Counted from the first letter of the stretch, positions 26,274 through 35,248 are shown. The stretch: 64,000 bases of DNA from Planotetraspora kaengkrachanensis (GCF_016862895.1 NZ_BONV01000003.1:310001-374000), one strand, 5' to 3'. The notes: generated from the sequence alone by a model not told the origin. Program-made: numbers and translations.

Positions 26274-26767
26274 CCGTTGATGAGCTGCTCGCGCAGGATG
26301 TCCGCGTGTCCGCAGTGCTGCGCCAGCTCGCGCAGCACGTGGAGGTACACCCAACGCAGCGGGAGCGAGCCGCGCCGGTTGCCATGGACCATGTCGTCCG
26401 GCCCCAAGGAGGACGTCGCGCGGCGCGACGCTTCGCATGCTTCTGTGTGCGCGCGCTGGACACTGGCGATGGTGTCGTGGTCATCGAGGATGAACGACTC
26501 ATCGGGCGTCGCGGGAATGCCGATCTCGGCGCGCGATCGACACGAGACGGCTTCGTCGAACCAGACCTTCTCGACGAACGTCGCGTGCTTGACCAGACCC
26601 AGCAACGTAGTCCTGGAGGCCACCAACGATCGGCGCGCCTGCTCCTCGGTGATCCCGTCCAAGCAGCTGTTGAGCGCGGCGCGGTGCTCGTCGAGGAACG
26701 CCTCGAACTGCACCTGGGCGGGCTGAGCAATGACGTCCTCGGCGAACGTCGGCGGAAGCGACGACAT
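26270..26767 (-). CDS. DinB/DUF664-family protein
   Basis: 165 aa from ATG 26767. Four-helix DinB-like fold: the metal-site histidine in KHATFVEKVWF near residue 60 and the C-terminal pair in QHCGHADILREQL. This group in actinobacteria includes mycothiol-dependent enzymes and proteins of unknown activity. The SD is weak. It lies in the scarred accessory stretch. Confidence 0.75.
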   Translation of the reverse strand: MSSLPPTFAEDVIAQPAQVQFEAFLDEHRAALNSCLDGITEEQARRSLVASRTTLLGLVKHATFVEKVWFDEAVSCRSRAEIGIPATPDESFILDDHDTIASVQRAHTEACEASRRATSSLGPDDMVHGNRRGSLPLRWVYLHVLRELAQHCGHADILREQLING

Positions 26768-26974
26768 GCGCGAAGCATTCCAAGACCGTCGTCCAAACAG
26801 CAACTCGCGCCCTCCGGCGTGCCCGGTCTCCTCGTGCCATCAGCGCTTGGGCTACCGATCTCGGCCCGGTGACCTGGCACGCGGCCGGCACGTCATCATG
26901 GGCTGGATCATGGGCTGGGTCGTCGGCTGGAAGGCCGGGCGGAACGGCTTTGGGCTTGGTGGATCCCGATGGAC

Positions 26975-27442
26975 TCAGGTGGGAACGTCACCCAACTGTT
27001 CGGCCAGCCGCTCCAGACCGCCCCTGATGAGCCGCCCATACTCGTCGTCGCCAAGTGCGCCGATCTCGGCCCGCGCCTGCTGGAGGTGCTCACGGGCGCG
27101 GCCGAAATCGCCCAGCTTGCGATAGCACTCGCTCAAGTTGAGGTGCAACGACGGATACAGGCCGGCCACCGAAAGCGGCACCCCAGCTTGGGCCACCCGC
27201 TCATCAGTGACCAGATCGGCAGCGGCAAGCGCTCGCAGATCCCACATCAACTCCTGGTGCACGTCGTCTTGCACGTCGGCCATCGAATGGGCAAGGACGC
27301 AAACATGCAGCGGGTCGCCTTGCTCACCGCCGATGTCGTCCCAGATCTGCGCGAACAAGTCGCGAGCGGCTTCACGCTGACCTCGGTGGTGATGCAACTC
27401 CACGCCCTGGCCGATCCTGGCCATCGTTGGATCGATGATCAC
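26975..27442 (-). CDS. Tetratricopeptide-type helical protein
   Basis: 155 aa from GTG 27442, with GAAGGAG 6 nt upstream; ATG 27424 is an alternative. The helices pair in the TPR manner: ARIGQGVELHHHRGQREAARDLFAQIW at the start and LHLNLSECYRKLGDFGRAREHLQQARAEIG near residue 115. Such stand-alone TPR proteins in actinomycetes are uncharacterised. Confidence 0.65.
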   Translation of the reverse strand: MIIDPTMARIGQGVELHHHRGQREAARDLFAQIWDDIGGEQGDPLHVCVLAHSMADVQDDVHQELMWDLRALAAADLVTDERVAQAGVPLSVAGLYPSLHLNLSECYRKLGDFGRAREHLQQARAEIGALGDDEYGRLIRGGLERLAEQLGDVPT

Positions 27443-27758
27443 GAACGGCTCCTTCACCCGCGCGGCAGTCGCAGCCAGCCTACTTGCCCCACGTGGCCTA
27501 ACGACCTTGAAATGGCTGACCAGCTACGCCTTGGCAACCCCAGAACGATGGCGTCCGGGAGCGACGGCGGGCGGGGTTGTCGTAGTCTCGATCATCGATG
27601 CTCCTTTCATGGGTGGATGGCGCCGACGCTAGGCCGCCCACGGCCTGCGATCGTCCATCGCCGGCTGGGTGGACGCGGCGGCTGGTTGGAGCAACGGTGG
27701 TGCGGCATCCACCCCAGGGTGGACGTCCGGCGACTGTCGCCGGCCGTATCATGCGCCC
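27443..27758. other. Intergenic region between the TPR gene and the two-component operon
   Basis: No supported gene. A minus-strand 23-codon frame with GGAG upstream (27524-27595) has no family resemblance. The right end holds a palindrome just before the kinase start. Confidence 0.4.
27727..27743. promoter_or_regulatory. Palindrome upstream of the histidine kinase
   Basis: CCGGCGA-CTG-TCGCCGG has perfect 7-bp arms and lies 15 bp before the kinase ATG. It could be a response-regulator site or a 5' hairpin; the regulator is unknown. Confidence 0.35.
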
Positions 27759-28934
27759 ATGCTCGACAGCGCCGCCCCCGCCGAGCCCGGTCGGCGCCGG
27801 GCCTGGCTTTTCGACGTCTCCATCGCCGCGGCGTTCGTCGCGGTTGGCCAGATCGATGTATGGGCACCGCGGCATATTGTGTGGGCCGACGATCCTGTGG
27901 CGGGACCCGCGGCGCTGAACTCCGTCCTCTTCTTCGTGGTCGCAGCGTCGTTGGCGTGGCGCCGGCGGGCGCCGCTCGTAGTCAGTTGCGTGGTCGCCGG
28001 GGCGGCCGCCGCGCAGGCCGTCATCACCGCGACCGCGCCCATCGGCCTGCTTCTGGACGGTCCGGTGCTGGTGAGCCTCTACTCCGTCGCGGCCTACAGC
28101 CGGCGCGGCCAGGCGCTGACCGGGCTGGCGGTGACCGCCGTGGCGGTCGTCGTGCATGACCTGCAGGACCCGGCGATCCGGTCCAGCGACGGCTTCGACG
28201 ATGCGTTGTTCTGGTGGCTTGTGCATCTGGTGGGCTGGGTCGTCGGCCGGTACGTCGGCAGCCACCGAGCCGCGGCGGCGATGGCCCAGCGGGCGAAGAC
28301 GCTCGAGGGCGCTGTCCGGACCCAGCGGGACCGGATCGCCCGGGAACTGCACGATGTCGTCGCGCACGGGGTCAGCGTCGTCACGGTGCAGGCGGGCGCC
28401 GCCCTGTCGGTCTTGGACGAGCGGCCGGACCGGGCGCGCGAGGCATTGATGGCGATCGAATCGACTGCTCGTGGTGCGTTGGACGAGATGCGCCGCCTGC
28501 TCGGTGTGCTGCGGGCAGAGGATGTCGGGCCCTCCTTCACGCCGCAGCCGTCCCTCACCGATCTGGCCGAGCTCTGCGAGCAGGTCGGGTCCGCGGGTCT
28601 GCCCGTGGCGTTCTCCGTCGAGGGTGCTGTGCGGAGGCTGCCCGCAGGCGTGGAGCTCGCGGGGTACCGCATCGTGCAGGAGGCGCTGACCAACGCCCTG
28701 CGCCACTCGGGCGCGAGCGGCGCCGAGGTCAGGGTCAGCTACGGCACCGACGACGTCGTGCTCCGCGTGGTCGACGACGGGACCGGTGCAGGCGAGCAGC
28801 GGGGAGGTGGCTTCGGTCTCATCGGGATGCGCGAGCGGGCTGCCATCTACGGCGGCGAGCTGACGACTGGCCCACGAGACTCTGCCGGCTATGCCGTCCA
28901 TGCGCGGCTGCCCTACCCGCAGGTGCAGCCGTGA
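27759..28934 (+). CDS. Membrane sensor histidine kinase (HisKA_3 / NarX-DesK type)
   Basis: 391 aa. Four to five N-terminal membrane helices (~20-150) lack a clear extracellular domain. A dimerisation helix carries the phospho-acceptor in RDRIARELHDVVAHGVS near residue 195, and the ATPase has EALTNALRHSG near 310 and GGFGLIGMRERA near 350. The stop overlaps the response regulator start (GTGA). The signal is likely sensed in or near the membrane; its nature is unknown. Confidence 0.9.
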   Translation: MLDSAAPAEPGRRRAWLFDVSIAAAFVAVGQIDVWAPRHIVWADDPVAGPAALNSVLFFVVAASLAWRRRAPLVVSCVVAGAAAAQAVITATAPIGLLLDGPVLVSLYSVAAYSRRGQALTGLAVTAVAVVVHDLQDPAIRSSDGFDDALFWWLVHLVGWVVGRYVGSHRAAAAMAQRAKTLEGAVRTQRDRIARELHDVVAHGVSVVTVQAGAALSVLDERPDRAREALMAIESTARGALDEMRRLLGVLRAEDVGPSFTPQPSLTDLAELCEQVGSAGLPVAFSVEGAVRRLPAGVELAGYRIVQEALTNALRHSGASGAEVRVSYGTDDVVLRVVDDGTGAGEQRGGGFGLIGMRERAAIYGGELTTGPRDSAGYAVHARLPYPQVQP

Positions 28935-29653
28935 TCGACATCGTCGTGGCCGACGACCAGCAGCTTGTCCGGACCGGCTTCCGGCTCATCCTCGAGGCTC
29001 AGCCTGATCTGCGGGTCGTCGGCGAGGCGGGCACCGGCGTCGAGGCGGTGACGGTCTCCCGCCGGCTGCGACCCGACGTCGTCCTCATGGACATCCGGAT
29101 GCCCGAACTGGACGGCATCCAGGCGACACGGCAACTGCTCGCAGCCGCCGACCCGGACCTCCCGCACGTACTCATGCTGACAACCTTCGATCTCGACCGG
29201 TACGTCTACGGGTCCCTCAAGGCGGGCGCCAGCGGCTTCCTGCTCAAGGACACCCCGCGCGACCAACTCATCGATGCCGTACGCGCCGCCGCGGCCGGGC
29301 AGCGCCTCATCGCGCCCGCGCTGACACGCCGCCTGATCGAGCGCTTTCTCGTGCTCCCACCCCCCGACGGCGGCCACGCGCCGAGCCTGCGGACGCTGAC
29401 CGACCGTGAGCTCGAGGTGCTGCGACTCATCGCGCGAGGGCTGTCCAACACCGAGATCGCGGCATCGATATTCGTCGCGGAGGCGACGGTCAAAACGCAC
29501 GTCAACCGGATCCTGGCCAAGCTCGGTCTGCGCACGCGCGTCCACGCTGTCGTCCTGGCCTACGAGACCGGCCTGGTGCGCCCGGGGGATCCCGAGGCGC
29601 CCGCACCGCCGCGCCGCGCCGCGAGTTCGCCTGAGGACGCGACCTTCGCGTAA
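28931..29653 (+). CDS. NarL/LuxR-family response regulator
   Basis: 240 aa, GTG start coupled to the kinase. Receiver: acidic pair ADDQ, phospho-acceptor Asp in VVLMDIRMPELDG near residue 54, Thr in MLTTFD, and Lys in LLKDTP near 105. C-terminal LuxR HTH: LTDRELEVLRLIARGLSNTEIA and EATVKTHVNRILAKLGL. It should dimerise on phosphorylation. Targets may include the adjacent region, but no gene downstream is on the same strand except an integrase remnant. Confidence 0.92.
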   Translation: MIDIVVADDQQLVRTGFRLILEAQPDLRVVGEAGTGVEAVTVSRRLRPDVVLMDIRMPELDGIQATRQLLAAADPDLPHVLMLTTFDLDRYVYGSLKAGASGFLLKDTPRDQLIDAVRAAAAGQRLIAPALTRRLIERFLVLPPPDGGHAPSLRTLTDRELEVLRLIARGLSNTEIAASIFVAEATVKTHVNRILAKLGLRTRVHAVVLAYETGLVRPGDPEAPAPPRRAASSPEDATFA

Positions 29654-29678
29654 CTCGCGAAATTGAGGTTGCGGTTGC

Positions 29679-29822
29679 CTGCGGACGTACACCCACCTGC
29701 TGCCCGATGCCGCAGACCGGGCGCGGAAGGCCATGGATGCCTTCTTCGCGCCCGGCCTCGTGGAAAGGTCGAGTGCCCTGACTGTGCCCTCGGAAGATCA
29801 ACCTAGGCGTTTCCGCAGGTAG
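29679..29822 (+). pseudogene. C-terminal remnant of a phage-type tyrosine integrase
   Basis: The frame reads RTYTHLLPDAADRARKAMDAFF and continues to a TAG at 29820. This is the familiar end of actinophage/ICE integrases, where the Tyr of TYxHLLPD is the catalytic nucleophile. Everything upstream is missing and no start or SD is seen. It marks a former integrated element at the right edge of the 24.9-29.8 kb accessory stretch. Confidence 0.75.
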
Positions 29823-29835
29823 ACACCACCGGTTG

Positions 29836-30681
29836 TCACTTCCGGTTGTACAGGCGCATCGTGAGCGTGCCGAAGACCACGACCAGCACCGCGCTGGAGA
29901 TCAGCACCAGGGTGACCTCTCCGGTGTCGGTGGTGCCTCCCATCAGCGAGCGCACCGCGCTCACCAGATGCGTGATCGGATTGACCTCGACGAACACCTG
30001 CAGCCAGCCCGGCATGGTCTCCGGGTCGACGAAGACGTTGCTGAGGAAGGTCAGCGGGAACAGCACCAGCATGCTGACGCCCATCACCGACTTCTCGCTG
30101 CGCAGCAGCAGTCCGAACATCGTCCAGACCCATGAGAACGCGAACGAGAAGGCGATCAGCAGGGCGATTCCCGCCAGCACGCCGGTGACGCCGCCGCCCG
30201 GGCGGAAGCCCAGGACCAGGCCCACCACGAGGATGACCAGGGACGCCACCGTGTAGCGGAACATGTCACCGAGGATGTAGCCGACCATCGGCGCGGGCCG
30301 CCAGATCGACAGTGACCGGAAACGGTCGAACACCCCCTTCTCGATGTCGGTGTTGACCGCCACTCCGGTGTACATCGTGATCATCACGATGCTCGTCACC
30401 ATGATTCCAGGCAGCAGGTACTGCAGATATTCGGTCGTCGAGCCGGCGAGCGCGCCGCCGAACAGGTACGTGAACATCAGCGTCATGATGATCGGGAACG
30501 CTGTGACGTCGAACAGCTGCTCCGGCACGTGCTTGATCTTCAGCATCGCGCGCCAGCCGAACGTGATCGAGGCGGACAGGGCGCTGGGGCGCCTCGGGCG
30601 CGCCCCCGGTGCCATGACGGCGCTGAGCGCCTCGGCGGCGGGGACGTACGCGGTGCCGGGCTCGGTGGTCGTGGCGCTCAT
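29836..30681 (-). CDS. ABC-2 type permease, DrrB-like
   Basis: 281 aa. After a ~40-residue cytosolic N-terminus there are six membrane helices (first [17 protein letters not shown]; last [21 protein letters not shown]). The ABC-2 pattern [21 protein letters not shown] lies in the first cytosolic loop, and [17 protein letters not shown] near the end. It overlaps the ATPase gene by 4 bp, and together they form a daunorubicin-resistance-type exporter. Substrate unknown. Confidence 0.9.
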   Translation of the reverse strand: MSATTTEPGTAYVPAAEALSAVMAPGARPRRPSALSASITFGWRAMLKIKHVPEQLFDVTAFPIIMTLMFTYLFGGALAGSTTEYLQYLLPGIMVTSIVMITMYTGVAVNTDIEKGVFDRFRSLSIWRPAPMVGYILGDMFRYTVASLVILVVGLVLGFRPGGGVTGVLAGIALLIAFSFAFSWVWTMFGLLLRSEKSVMGVSMLVLFPLTFLSNVFVDPETMPGWLQVFVEVNPITHLVSAVRSLMGGTTDTGEVTLVLISSAVLVVVFGTLTMRLYNRK

Positions 30682-31700
30682 GCCGCTGTCTCCTCTGACG
30701 TGGCGGGGTGGTCGGTGCGGGCGTCTGCTCGGGCCGGCGCGCCCGTCAGTGCGAGGAAGGCCTCGTCCAGGCTGGGCTGGCCGAGGGAGAAGTCGTCCAC
30801 CGAGATACCGGCTGCGGCCAGTTCCGACAGCGCACGGGCGGCCCGCTCCGCGGCGGCGTGCTCGATGCCCTCGCCCGCCACACGCGCGGTCAGGGCCACC
30901 GGATCGGCTTCCAGTTGGACGGGGGCGTCCAGCGCCTTGGACAGGACGCGCTCGGCCTCCGGCCGTTGCGACGCGTCGCGCAACCGTACGTGCACGGAGC
31001 CCGCGCCGACCGAGGCCTTCAGCTGCCCCGGGGTGCCCTCCGCGATGACCTTGCCGTGGTCGATGACCGCGATGCGGCCGGCCAGCCGGTCGGCCTCGTC
31101 GAGGTACTGCGTGGTCAGCATCACCGTCGTGCCCTGGGCGACCACGATCCGGATGATGTCCCAGACCTGGTTGCGGCTGCGCGGGTCGAGTCCCGTGGTG
31201 GGCTCGTCGAGGAAGAGCAGCTCGGGCGTGTTGAGGATGCTGGCCGCGATGTCCAGCCGCCGGCGCATGCCGCCGGAGAAGTTCTTCACCTGCCGGTCGG
31301 CCGCGTCCGTGAGCCCGAACGCCTCCAGCAGTTGCGCCGCCCTGTCCCTGGCGCCCGGCTTCCGGTAGCCCAGGAGCCTGGCGATGAGGACGAGGTTCTC
31401 CATCCCCGTCATGTCCTCGTCCACCGAGGCGAACTGCCCGGTCAGGCTCACCCTGCCGCGCACCGCGTCCGCGTCGCGCACGATGTCGTGGCCGAACACC
31501 CGCGCCTCACCGCCGTCGGGTCGCAGCAGCGTGGCCAGGATCCGCACCGCCGTCGTCTTCCCCGCCCCGTTGGGGCCGAGCACGCCGTACACCGTCCCGG
31601 CGGGAACCGTGAGGTCCAGGCCGTCGAGCGCGCGGTTCTTCCCGAAAATCTTGATCAGGCCCGACGTCTCGATGGCCGGGCCGGCTCCATGTTCACTCAT
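30678..31700 (-). CDS. ABC transporter ATP-binding protein, DrrA-like
   Basis: 340 aa. Walker [10 protein letters not shown] near residue 45, Q-loop [14 protein letters not shown], signature [14 protein letters not shown] near 145, Walker [13 protein letters not shown] and H-loop equivalent [10 protein letters not shown] DrrA-type C-terminal domain (~230-325) follows, ending in [21 protein letters not shown]. It powers the DrrB-like permease immediately downstream and is preceded by an FMN reductase 15 bp upstream on the same strand. Confidence 0.92.
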   Translation of the reverse strand: MSEHGAGPAIETSGLIKIFGKNRALDGLDLTVPAGTVYGVLGPNGAGKTTAVRILATLLRPDGGEARVFGHDIVRDADAVRGRVSLTGQFASVDEDMTGMENLVLIARLLGYRKPGARDRAAQLLEAFGLTDAADRQVKNFSGGMRRRLDIAASILNTPELLFLDEPTTGLDPRSRNQVWDIIRIVVAQGTTVMLTTQYLDEADRLAGRIAVIDHGKVIAEGTPGQLKASVGAGSVHVRLRDASQRPEAERVLSKALDAPVQLEADPVALTARVAGEGIEHAAAERAARALSELAAAGISVDDFSLGQPSLDEAFLALTGAPARADARTDHPATSEETAA

Positions 31701-31715
31701 GATCTTCCTCTCCGG

Positions 31716-32300
31716 TTACGCGACGTACGGCCTGGCGGCGCGCGCGGCCCGCAGCGCGAGACCCCACCAGACGAGCTGGTCGAGCATGGCCGTACACGCC
31801 TGGATCTGTTCATCGGTGCCGCACGGTTCGCCGCTGTCGTCGACGCCGCCGCCGAGCAGGTTGAACCCGACACTGTCACGCATGGACACGGCATGCAGCT
31901 CAGTGAAGACGGTCCGCAACTGCTCGACCGCGTAGACGCCCTCCGACCTGCACCCGTAGGACACGAAGCCGACCGGCTTCGCCCGCCACTCGTCGTAGGC
32001 GTAGTCGATGGCCTGCTTGAGGGATGCGGGGAAACTGCGGTTGTACTCGGGGGTGACGACCACGAAGGCGTCGGCCCTGCCTATCTCCGCGGTGAACCTG
32101 CGCATCTGGGACGTGGGCTCGTGCGGGTATCGCGCGGGGAACGCGAACTCGGCCAGGTCCACAACGTGCGCCAGGATGTCCTTCCGCTCCCGTATCCGCT
32201 CAACGAACCACCGGCCGACCACGTCGCAGACGCGGCCCTCCCTGGTGCTTCCGATGATCGCCGCCATGCGCAGCGGGGGCCCGGCCTCCGTGATCCACAT
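31716..32300 (-). CDS. NADPH-dependent FMN reductase-like flavoprotein
   Basis: 194 aa from ATG 32300, with GGAGG 7 nt upstream; an ATG 30 nt earlier is less well placed. Flavodoxin-like fold: IIGSTREGRVCDVVG holds the phosphate loop, and VVVTPEYNRSFPASLKQAIDYAYDEW near residue 85 is the family signature. It probably reduces FMN, quinones or azo compounds. It leads a likely three-gene operon with the DrrAB-like exporter, suggesting reduction plus export of a toxic compound (inference). Confidence 0.85.
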   Translation of the reverse strand: MWITEAGPPLRMAAIIGSTREGRVCDVVGRWFVERIRERKDILAHVVDLAEFAFPARYPHEPTSQMRRFTAEIGRADAFVVVTPEYNRSFPASLKQAIDYAYDEWRAKPVGFVSYGCRSEGVYAVEQLRTVFTELHAVSMRDSVGFNLLGGGVDDSGEPCGTDEQIQACTAMLDQLVWWGLALRAARAARPYVA

Positions 32301-32352
32301 CGGTGTCCCTCCTCGGCCGTCCGTCGTCACCCCACAGGCGCGAGAAACGGCG

Positions 32353-32385
32353 AGGCGCCCGCTAGATCGGATCTAGCGGGCGCCT
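32353..32385. terminator. 33-bp perfect palindrome, probable terminator
   Basis: AGGCGCCCGCTAGATC and its exact reverse complement flank a single central G (32369), giving 16-bp arms without mismatch. It lies 22 bp past the stop of the leftward QorB-like gene and 52 bp upstream of the FMN reductase start. Termination of the former is the simplest reading; an operator role is possible. Confidence 0.6.
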
Positions 32386-32407
32386 GGCGTACGGAGCCGT
32401 CGCGGCG

Positions 32408-33271
32408 TCAGGAGGCGAGCGCCTCCGCGATCGTGTCCGCGACGGGGGTCGTGGGACGCCCGATGAGCCGCGACAGGTCCCCGGGCGTGTCCGCGAGCGC
32501 GCCTCTGCCGATGGCCCCGTCCATGTCCACCAGGATGTCGGCGAAGCCCTCCGGAACCCCCACGCCGGTGAGAATCGCCTTGTGCTCTGCCGCGGTCAGG
32601 GACGTGTGCACGATCTTCTCGCCCGTCTGCCGCGTCACCTCGTCGGCGAACTCCTCGAACGTCCACGTGGTGTCGCCGCCCAGTTCGTACGCCTGGTTCA
32701 GGTGACCGTCCGCGCGCATGACGACAGCCGCGGCGGCCGCGTAGTCGGCACGGGCAGCGGTGGCGATGTTACTGCCGGGAGCGACGTTGTTGACGATGGC
32801 GCCGCGCTCGATGATCCCGGCCAGGTCGCGGGTGTACACCTCGGAGTACCAGTTGTTGCGCAGGAACGTGTACGGCAGGCCGGAGTCGAGGATCAGCCGC
32901 TCGGTCTCGCGGTGGTCGTCCGCGAGCAGGAAGTCGGCCTTGGGTCCGCCGAACGCGCCGACGTAGGCCAGTTGAGCCACGCCCGCCTCCTTCGCGGCTT
33001 CGATCACCCCGACGTGCTGGACGGCGCGCCTGCCCACGTCAGTGCTGGGGATCAGCAGCACCCGGTCCTCGGACCGGAACGCCCCGGTGAACGTCTCCGG
33101 CAGGTCGTAGTCGGCCACGTGCAGCCCCACGCCCCGCGCAACCAGGTCGGCCGCCTTCTCCTCGCTGCGGGCGACGGCCGTGATCCCGTCCGCCGGCACT
33201 CCGGCGGCGAGCAGGTCCGCGATGACCAGACGGCCGAGCTGACCGGTCGCGCCGGTGACGAAGATGCTCAT
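32408..33271 (-). CDS. NmrA-like NAD(P)H:quinone oxidoreductase (QorB type)
   Basis: 287 aa from ATG 33271. Rossmann start FVTGATGQLGRLVIADLL with GxxGxxG, then VARSEEKAADL for NADP, and LPYTFLRNNWYSE near residue 140, characteristic of the QorB/NmrA-like group. It is divergent from an HxlR regulator, the same arrangement as qorB with its HxlR neighbour in enterobacteria. A role in quinone or electrophile stress is inferred from that parallel. Confidence 0.85.
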   Translation of the reverse strand: MSIFVTGATGQLGRLVIADLLAAGVPADGITAVARSEEKAADLVARGVGLHVADYDLPETFTGAFRSEDRVLLIPSTDVGRRAVQHVGVIEAAKEAGVAQLAYVGAFGGPKADFLLADDHRETERLILDSGLPYTFLRNNWYSEVYTRDLAGIIERGAIVNNVAPGSNIATAARADYAAAAAVVMRADGHLNQAYELGGDTTWTFEEFADEVTRQTGEKIVHTSLTAAEHKAILTGVGVPEGFADILVDMDGAIGRGALADTPGDLSRLIGRPTTPVADTIAEALAS

Positions 33272-33359
33272 TCGAATGCTTCTCCCCGAATAGGTTCGCG
33301 TCATAAGTGCAGGTCCTGCACCCGGGGCTCACCATATGACCGGTACTATCCCTGCCATA

Positions 33360-33384
33360 AGTACCCACCTTCAAGTAAGGTACT
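33360..33384. promoter_or_regulatory. Candidate HxlR operator
   Basis: AGTACC and GGTACT form an inverted repeat with 13 bp between, and two AAGTA direct repeats overlap the same stretch. It ends 3 bp before the HxlR start in the divergent promoter region. Suits autoregulation and control of the QorB-like gene. Confidence 0.5.
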
Positions 33385-33387
33385 GAC

Positions 33388-33810
33388 ATGGGCGTAAGAG
33401 ACGAGCTGAGATCGCACGGCGGCACTGCCGCGGCTGGTACGGCCGAGCCGTCACCGAGCGTCAACCGCGCGGAGTGCCCCTCACGAGGAGTGCTCGAACA
33501 CGTCACCAGCCGCTGGGGCGTCCTCGTCCTGGCCGCGCTGCTCGAGCGGTCGTTCCGCTTCAGCGAACTGCGCCGCGAGATCGGGGGCGTGAGCGAGAAG
33601 ATGCTCGCGCAGACCCTGCAGACCCTGGAGCGCGACGGCTTCCTCCACCGGGACGCCAAGCCCGTCATCCCCCCGCGCGTCGACTACTCGCTGACGCCGA
33701 TGGGCCGCGAGGTCGCGCAGCAGGTATGGGTGTTGACCCGGTGGGTCGAGAAGCGACTGGACGACGTCTTCGAGGCACGCGACGCCTACGACGGAGCCCA
33801 CGCCTCCTGA
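33388..33810 (+). CDS. HxlR-family transcriptional regulator
   Basis: 140 aa. Winged helix with the HxlR pattern: VLEHVTSRWGVLVLAALLERSFRFSELRREIGGVSEKMLAQTLQTLERDGFL and VDYSLTPMGREV. A cysteine upstream of the helix (AECPSRGVLEHV) occupies the position used for thiol-based electrophile sensing in several HxlR/YodB-type proteins, so redox control of the divergent quinone reductase is plausible. Confidence 0.9.
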   Translation: MGVRDELRSHGGTAAAGTAEPSPSVNRAECPSRGVLEHVTSRWGVLVLAALLERSFRFSELRREIGGVSEKMLAQTLQTLERDGFLHRDAKPVIPPRVDYSLTPMGREVAQQVWVLTRWVEKRLDDVFEARDAYDGAHAS

Positions 33811-33889
33811 CCGAGCACCTTCCTGTTCACGCCCGCGTCGCCGAATCCCCGTCGACCGCGCGATTTCGGATTCGGCATAATGACCGGCC

Positions 33890-34849
33890 ATGTTGATCCA
33901 AAACCGCCGGGAAGCGGTCGGAGCATGGCGGCGACTGGATCGGCGCACCCGCCATGACCTGCTGAACAGCCGGACGCCTCATCCCGATCCACGGATCGCC
34001 GCCGTCGCGGCCGCATACGCGGGCGTTTCCCTGGGGCGCGCGGCGATGCTGAGACGCGTGCTCCTGGCGATGGCGTGGGGCGCGTTCGTCCTGGTAGCGG
34101 TGGCCGTCGCGGCCGTCGTCATCGAGGTCACCAGCGGCTCGAAGGCCGGCTTCACCCTCCTGCCCCTGCTGACCGTCGGGGCCATCGTCGTATACCTCTG
34201 GCGCCTGATGCGGCGGCAGATCGCGCTCACCCGCATGGAGACCCTCAACTCGCAGAGCCTGCCCGTCGCGGCCCCTCCACCCATGCCTTCGGGTACGCCC
34301 TCCGACGGGGAACCGCTGGTCGTCGGATACGACTTCAAGGCGTTGCGCGGTTCGTGGGCGCTGTCCGCGGTCCTCATCATCGGCGTGCCGGCGCTGGCCA
34401 TCGCGACCGGGCGGCCCTACATCTACATCCCCATGACCATCGCCATGGGAGCCATGGCGATCTTCACCATCGTGACCACCGCTCGGGTGGTGGCTCGTAG
34501 GAAGACTCCGGTCCTCGTGCTCGACTCCACGGGGGTCTCCCTGCCGCAGTATGACTTCACGGTGCCGTGGCCGCAGATCGCCACAGTGCGCGTGCTCCCC
34601 TTGCCACGGGGATCAGGGCGACGCGGAAAGCACCGGATGATCGTCTTCGTCCCCCTCGACAACCAGCTGATCCTGCAGTCGGCTCCGCCCAAACTCGCGA
34701 ACAGCATGCGCCGCGCCATGGGCTTCTACGGCTCTCCGATCGTGGTCATGGACAAAGGGCTGAACACCGGTGCCGAAGAGATCGTGGGTGCGGCCGCGAC
34801 TCTGGGAGGCGTCCAGGCCGAACGGACCGGAGCCGCGCCCACGCCATGA
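33890..34849 (+). CDS. Membrane protein of unknown function with PH-like C-terminal domain
   Basis: 319 aa. Two helices near residues 55-110 (LLAMAWGAFVLVAVAVAAVVIEV, then FTLLPLLTVGAIVVYLW) and two near 160-205. The C-terminal third (VLVLDSTGVSLPQYDFTVPWPQIATVRVLPLP) resembles the bacterial PH-like beta module that follows membrane helices in many small actinobacterial proteins. Family not recognised. Confidence 0.65.
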   Translation: MLIQNRREAVGAWRRLDRRTRHDLLNSRTPHPDPRIAAVAAAYAGVSLGRAAMLRRVLLAMAWGAFVLVAVAVAAVVIEVTSGSKAGFTLLPLLTVGAIVVYLWRLMRRQIALTRMETLNSQSLPVAAPPPMPSGTPSDGEPLVVGYDFKALRGSWALSAVLIIGVPALAIATGRPYIYIPMTIAMGAMAIFTIVTTARVVARRKTPVLVLDSTGVSLPQYDFTVPWPQIATVRVLPLPRGSGRRGKHRMIVFVPLDNQLILQSAPPKLANSMRRAMGFYGSPIVVMDKGLNTGAEEIVGAAATLGGVQAERTGAAPTP

Positions 34850-34870
34850 CCTTGGACGGGGACCGGTCGT

Positions 34871-35134
34871 TCACCGGGTGACGCGGCGGGCGAGGGCCTG
34901 GCCCGCCGGCAGATCGGCGACGAAGGACCGAAGGAAGCCCATGATCCGCTCGAGCTCGATCACATAGACGTTGATCGGCAGCGGAGGGGTCCACCGGCGC
35001 GAGGAGAACAGCCACCAGTACGTCGGCGCACGGGTGGCGGCCACATGCTCGGGATAGATGGACACCCGCACGGCTATTACCGGGTGACGATGATCGGAGG
35101 GGAATCCACAGGGGCGGGAAACACTTCTGGGCAC
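34871..35134 (-). CDS. Small hypothetical protein
   Basis: 87 aa. The sequence RAPTYWWLFSSRRWTPPLPINVYVIELERIMGFLRSFVADLPAG has a protein-like mix of aromatic and hydrophobic residues, unlike the Arg/Pro/Ala-rich antisense frames around it. The start is uncertain (ATG 35134 or a GTG near 35075) and no SD is clear. It may be a real small gene or a fragment. The rest of 34850-35171 shows nothing else. Confidence 0.35.
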   Translation of the reverse strand: MPRSVSRPCGFPSDHRHPVIAVRVSIYPEHVAATRAPTYWWLFSSRRWTPPLPINVYVIELERIMGFLRSFVADLPAGQALARRVTR

Positions 35135-35171
35135 CCTCGTGAATCACGAGAATGCCCAGGAATCGGAATCG

Positions 35172-35248
35172 TGGTGCGCCGCCAGGGACTCGAACCCCGG
35201 ACCCGCTGATTAAGAGTCAGCTGCTCTAACCAACTGAGCTAGCGGCGC
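35172..35248 (-). tRNA. tRNA-Lys (CTT), CCA encoded
   Basis: The minus strand reads GCGCCGCTAGCTCAGTTGG at the 5' end (acceptor and D-arm), an anticodon arm GCTGA-CTCTTAA-TCAGC with anticodon CTT, a T-arm with GGTTCGAGTCC and the acceptor partner GCGGCGC-A followed by encoded CCA (35172-35174). 77 nt including CCA. tRNA genes are common integration targets, but no attachment repeat or integrase was found next to this one. Confidence 0.97.

Noticed and set aside
27524-27595. 23-codon minus-strand frame with GGAG upstream
   Set aside because: No family resemblance, low complexity (TTTTPPAV) and no conserved context.
27498-28901. Long minus-strand open frame opposite the histidine kinase
   Set aside because: The plus-strand kinase has complete H-box and ATPase motifs; the antisense frame has none.
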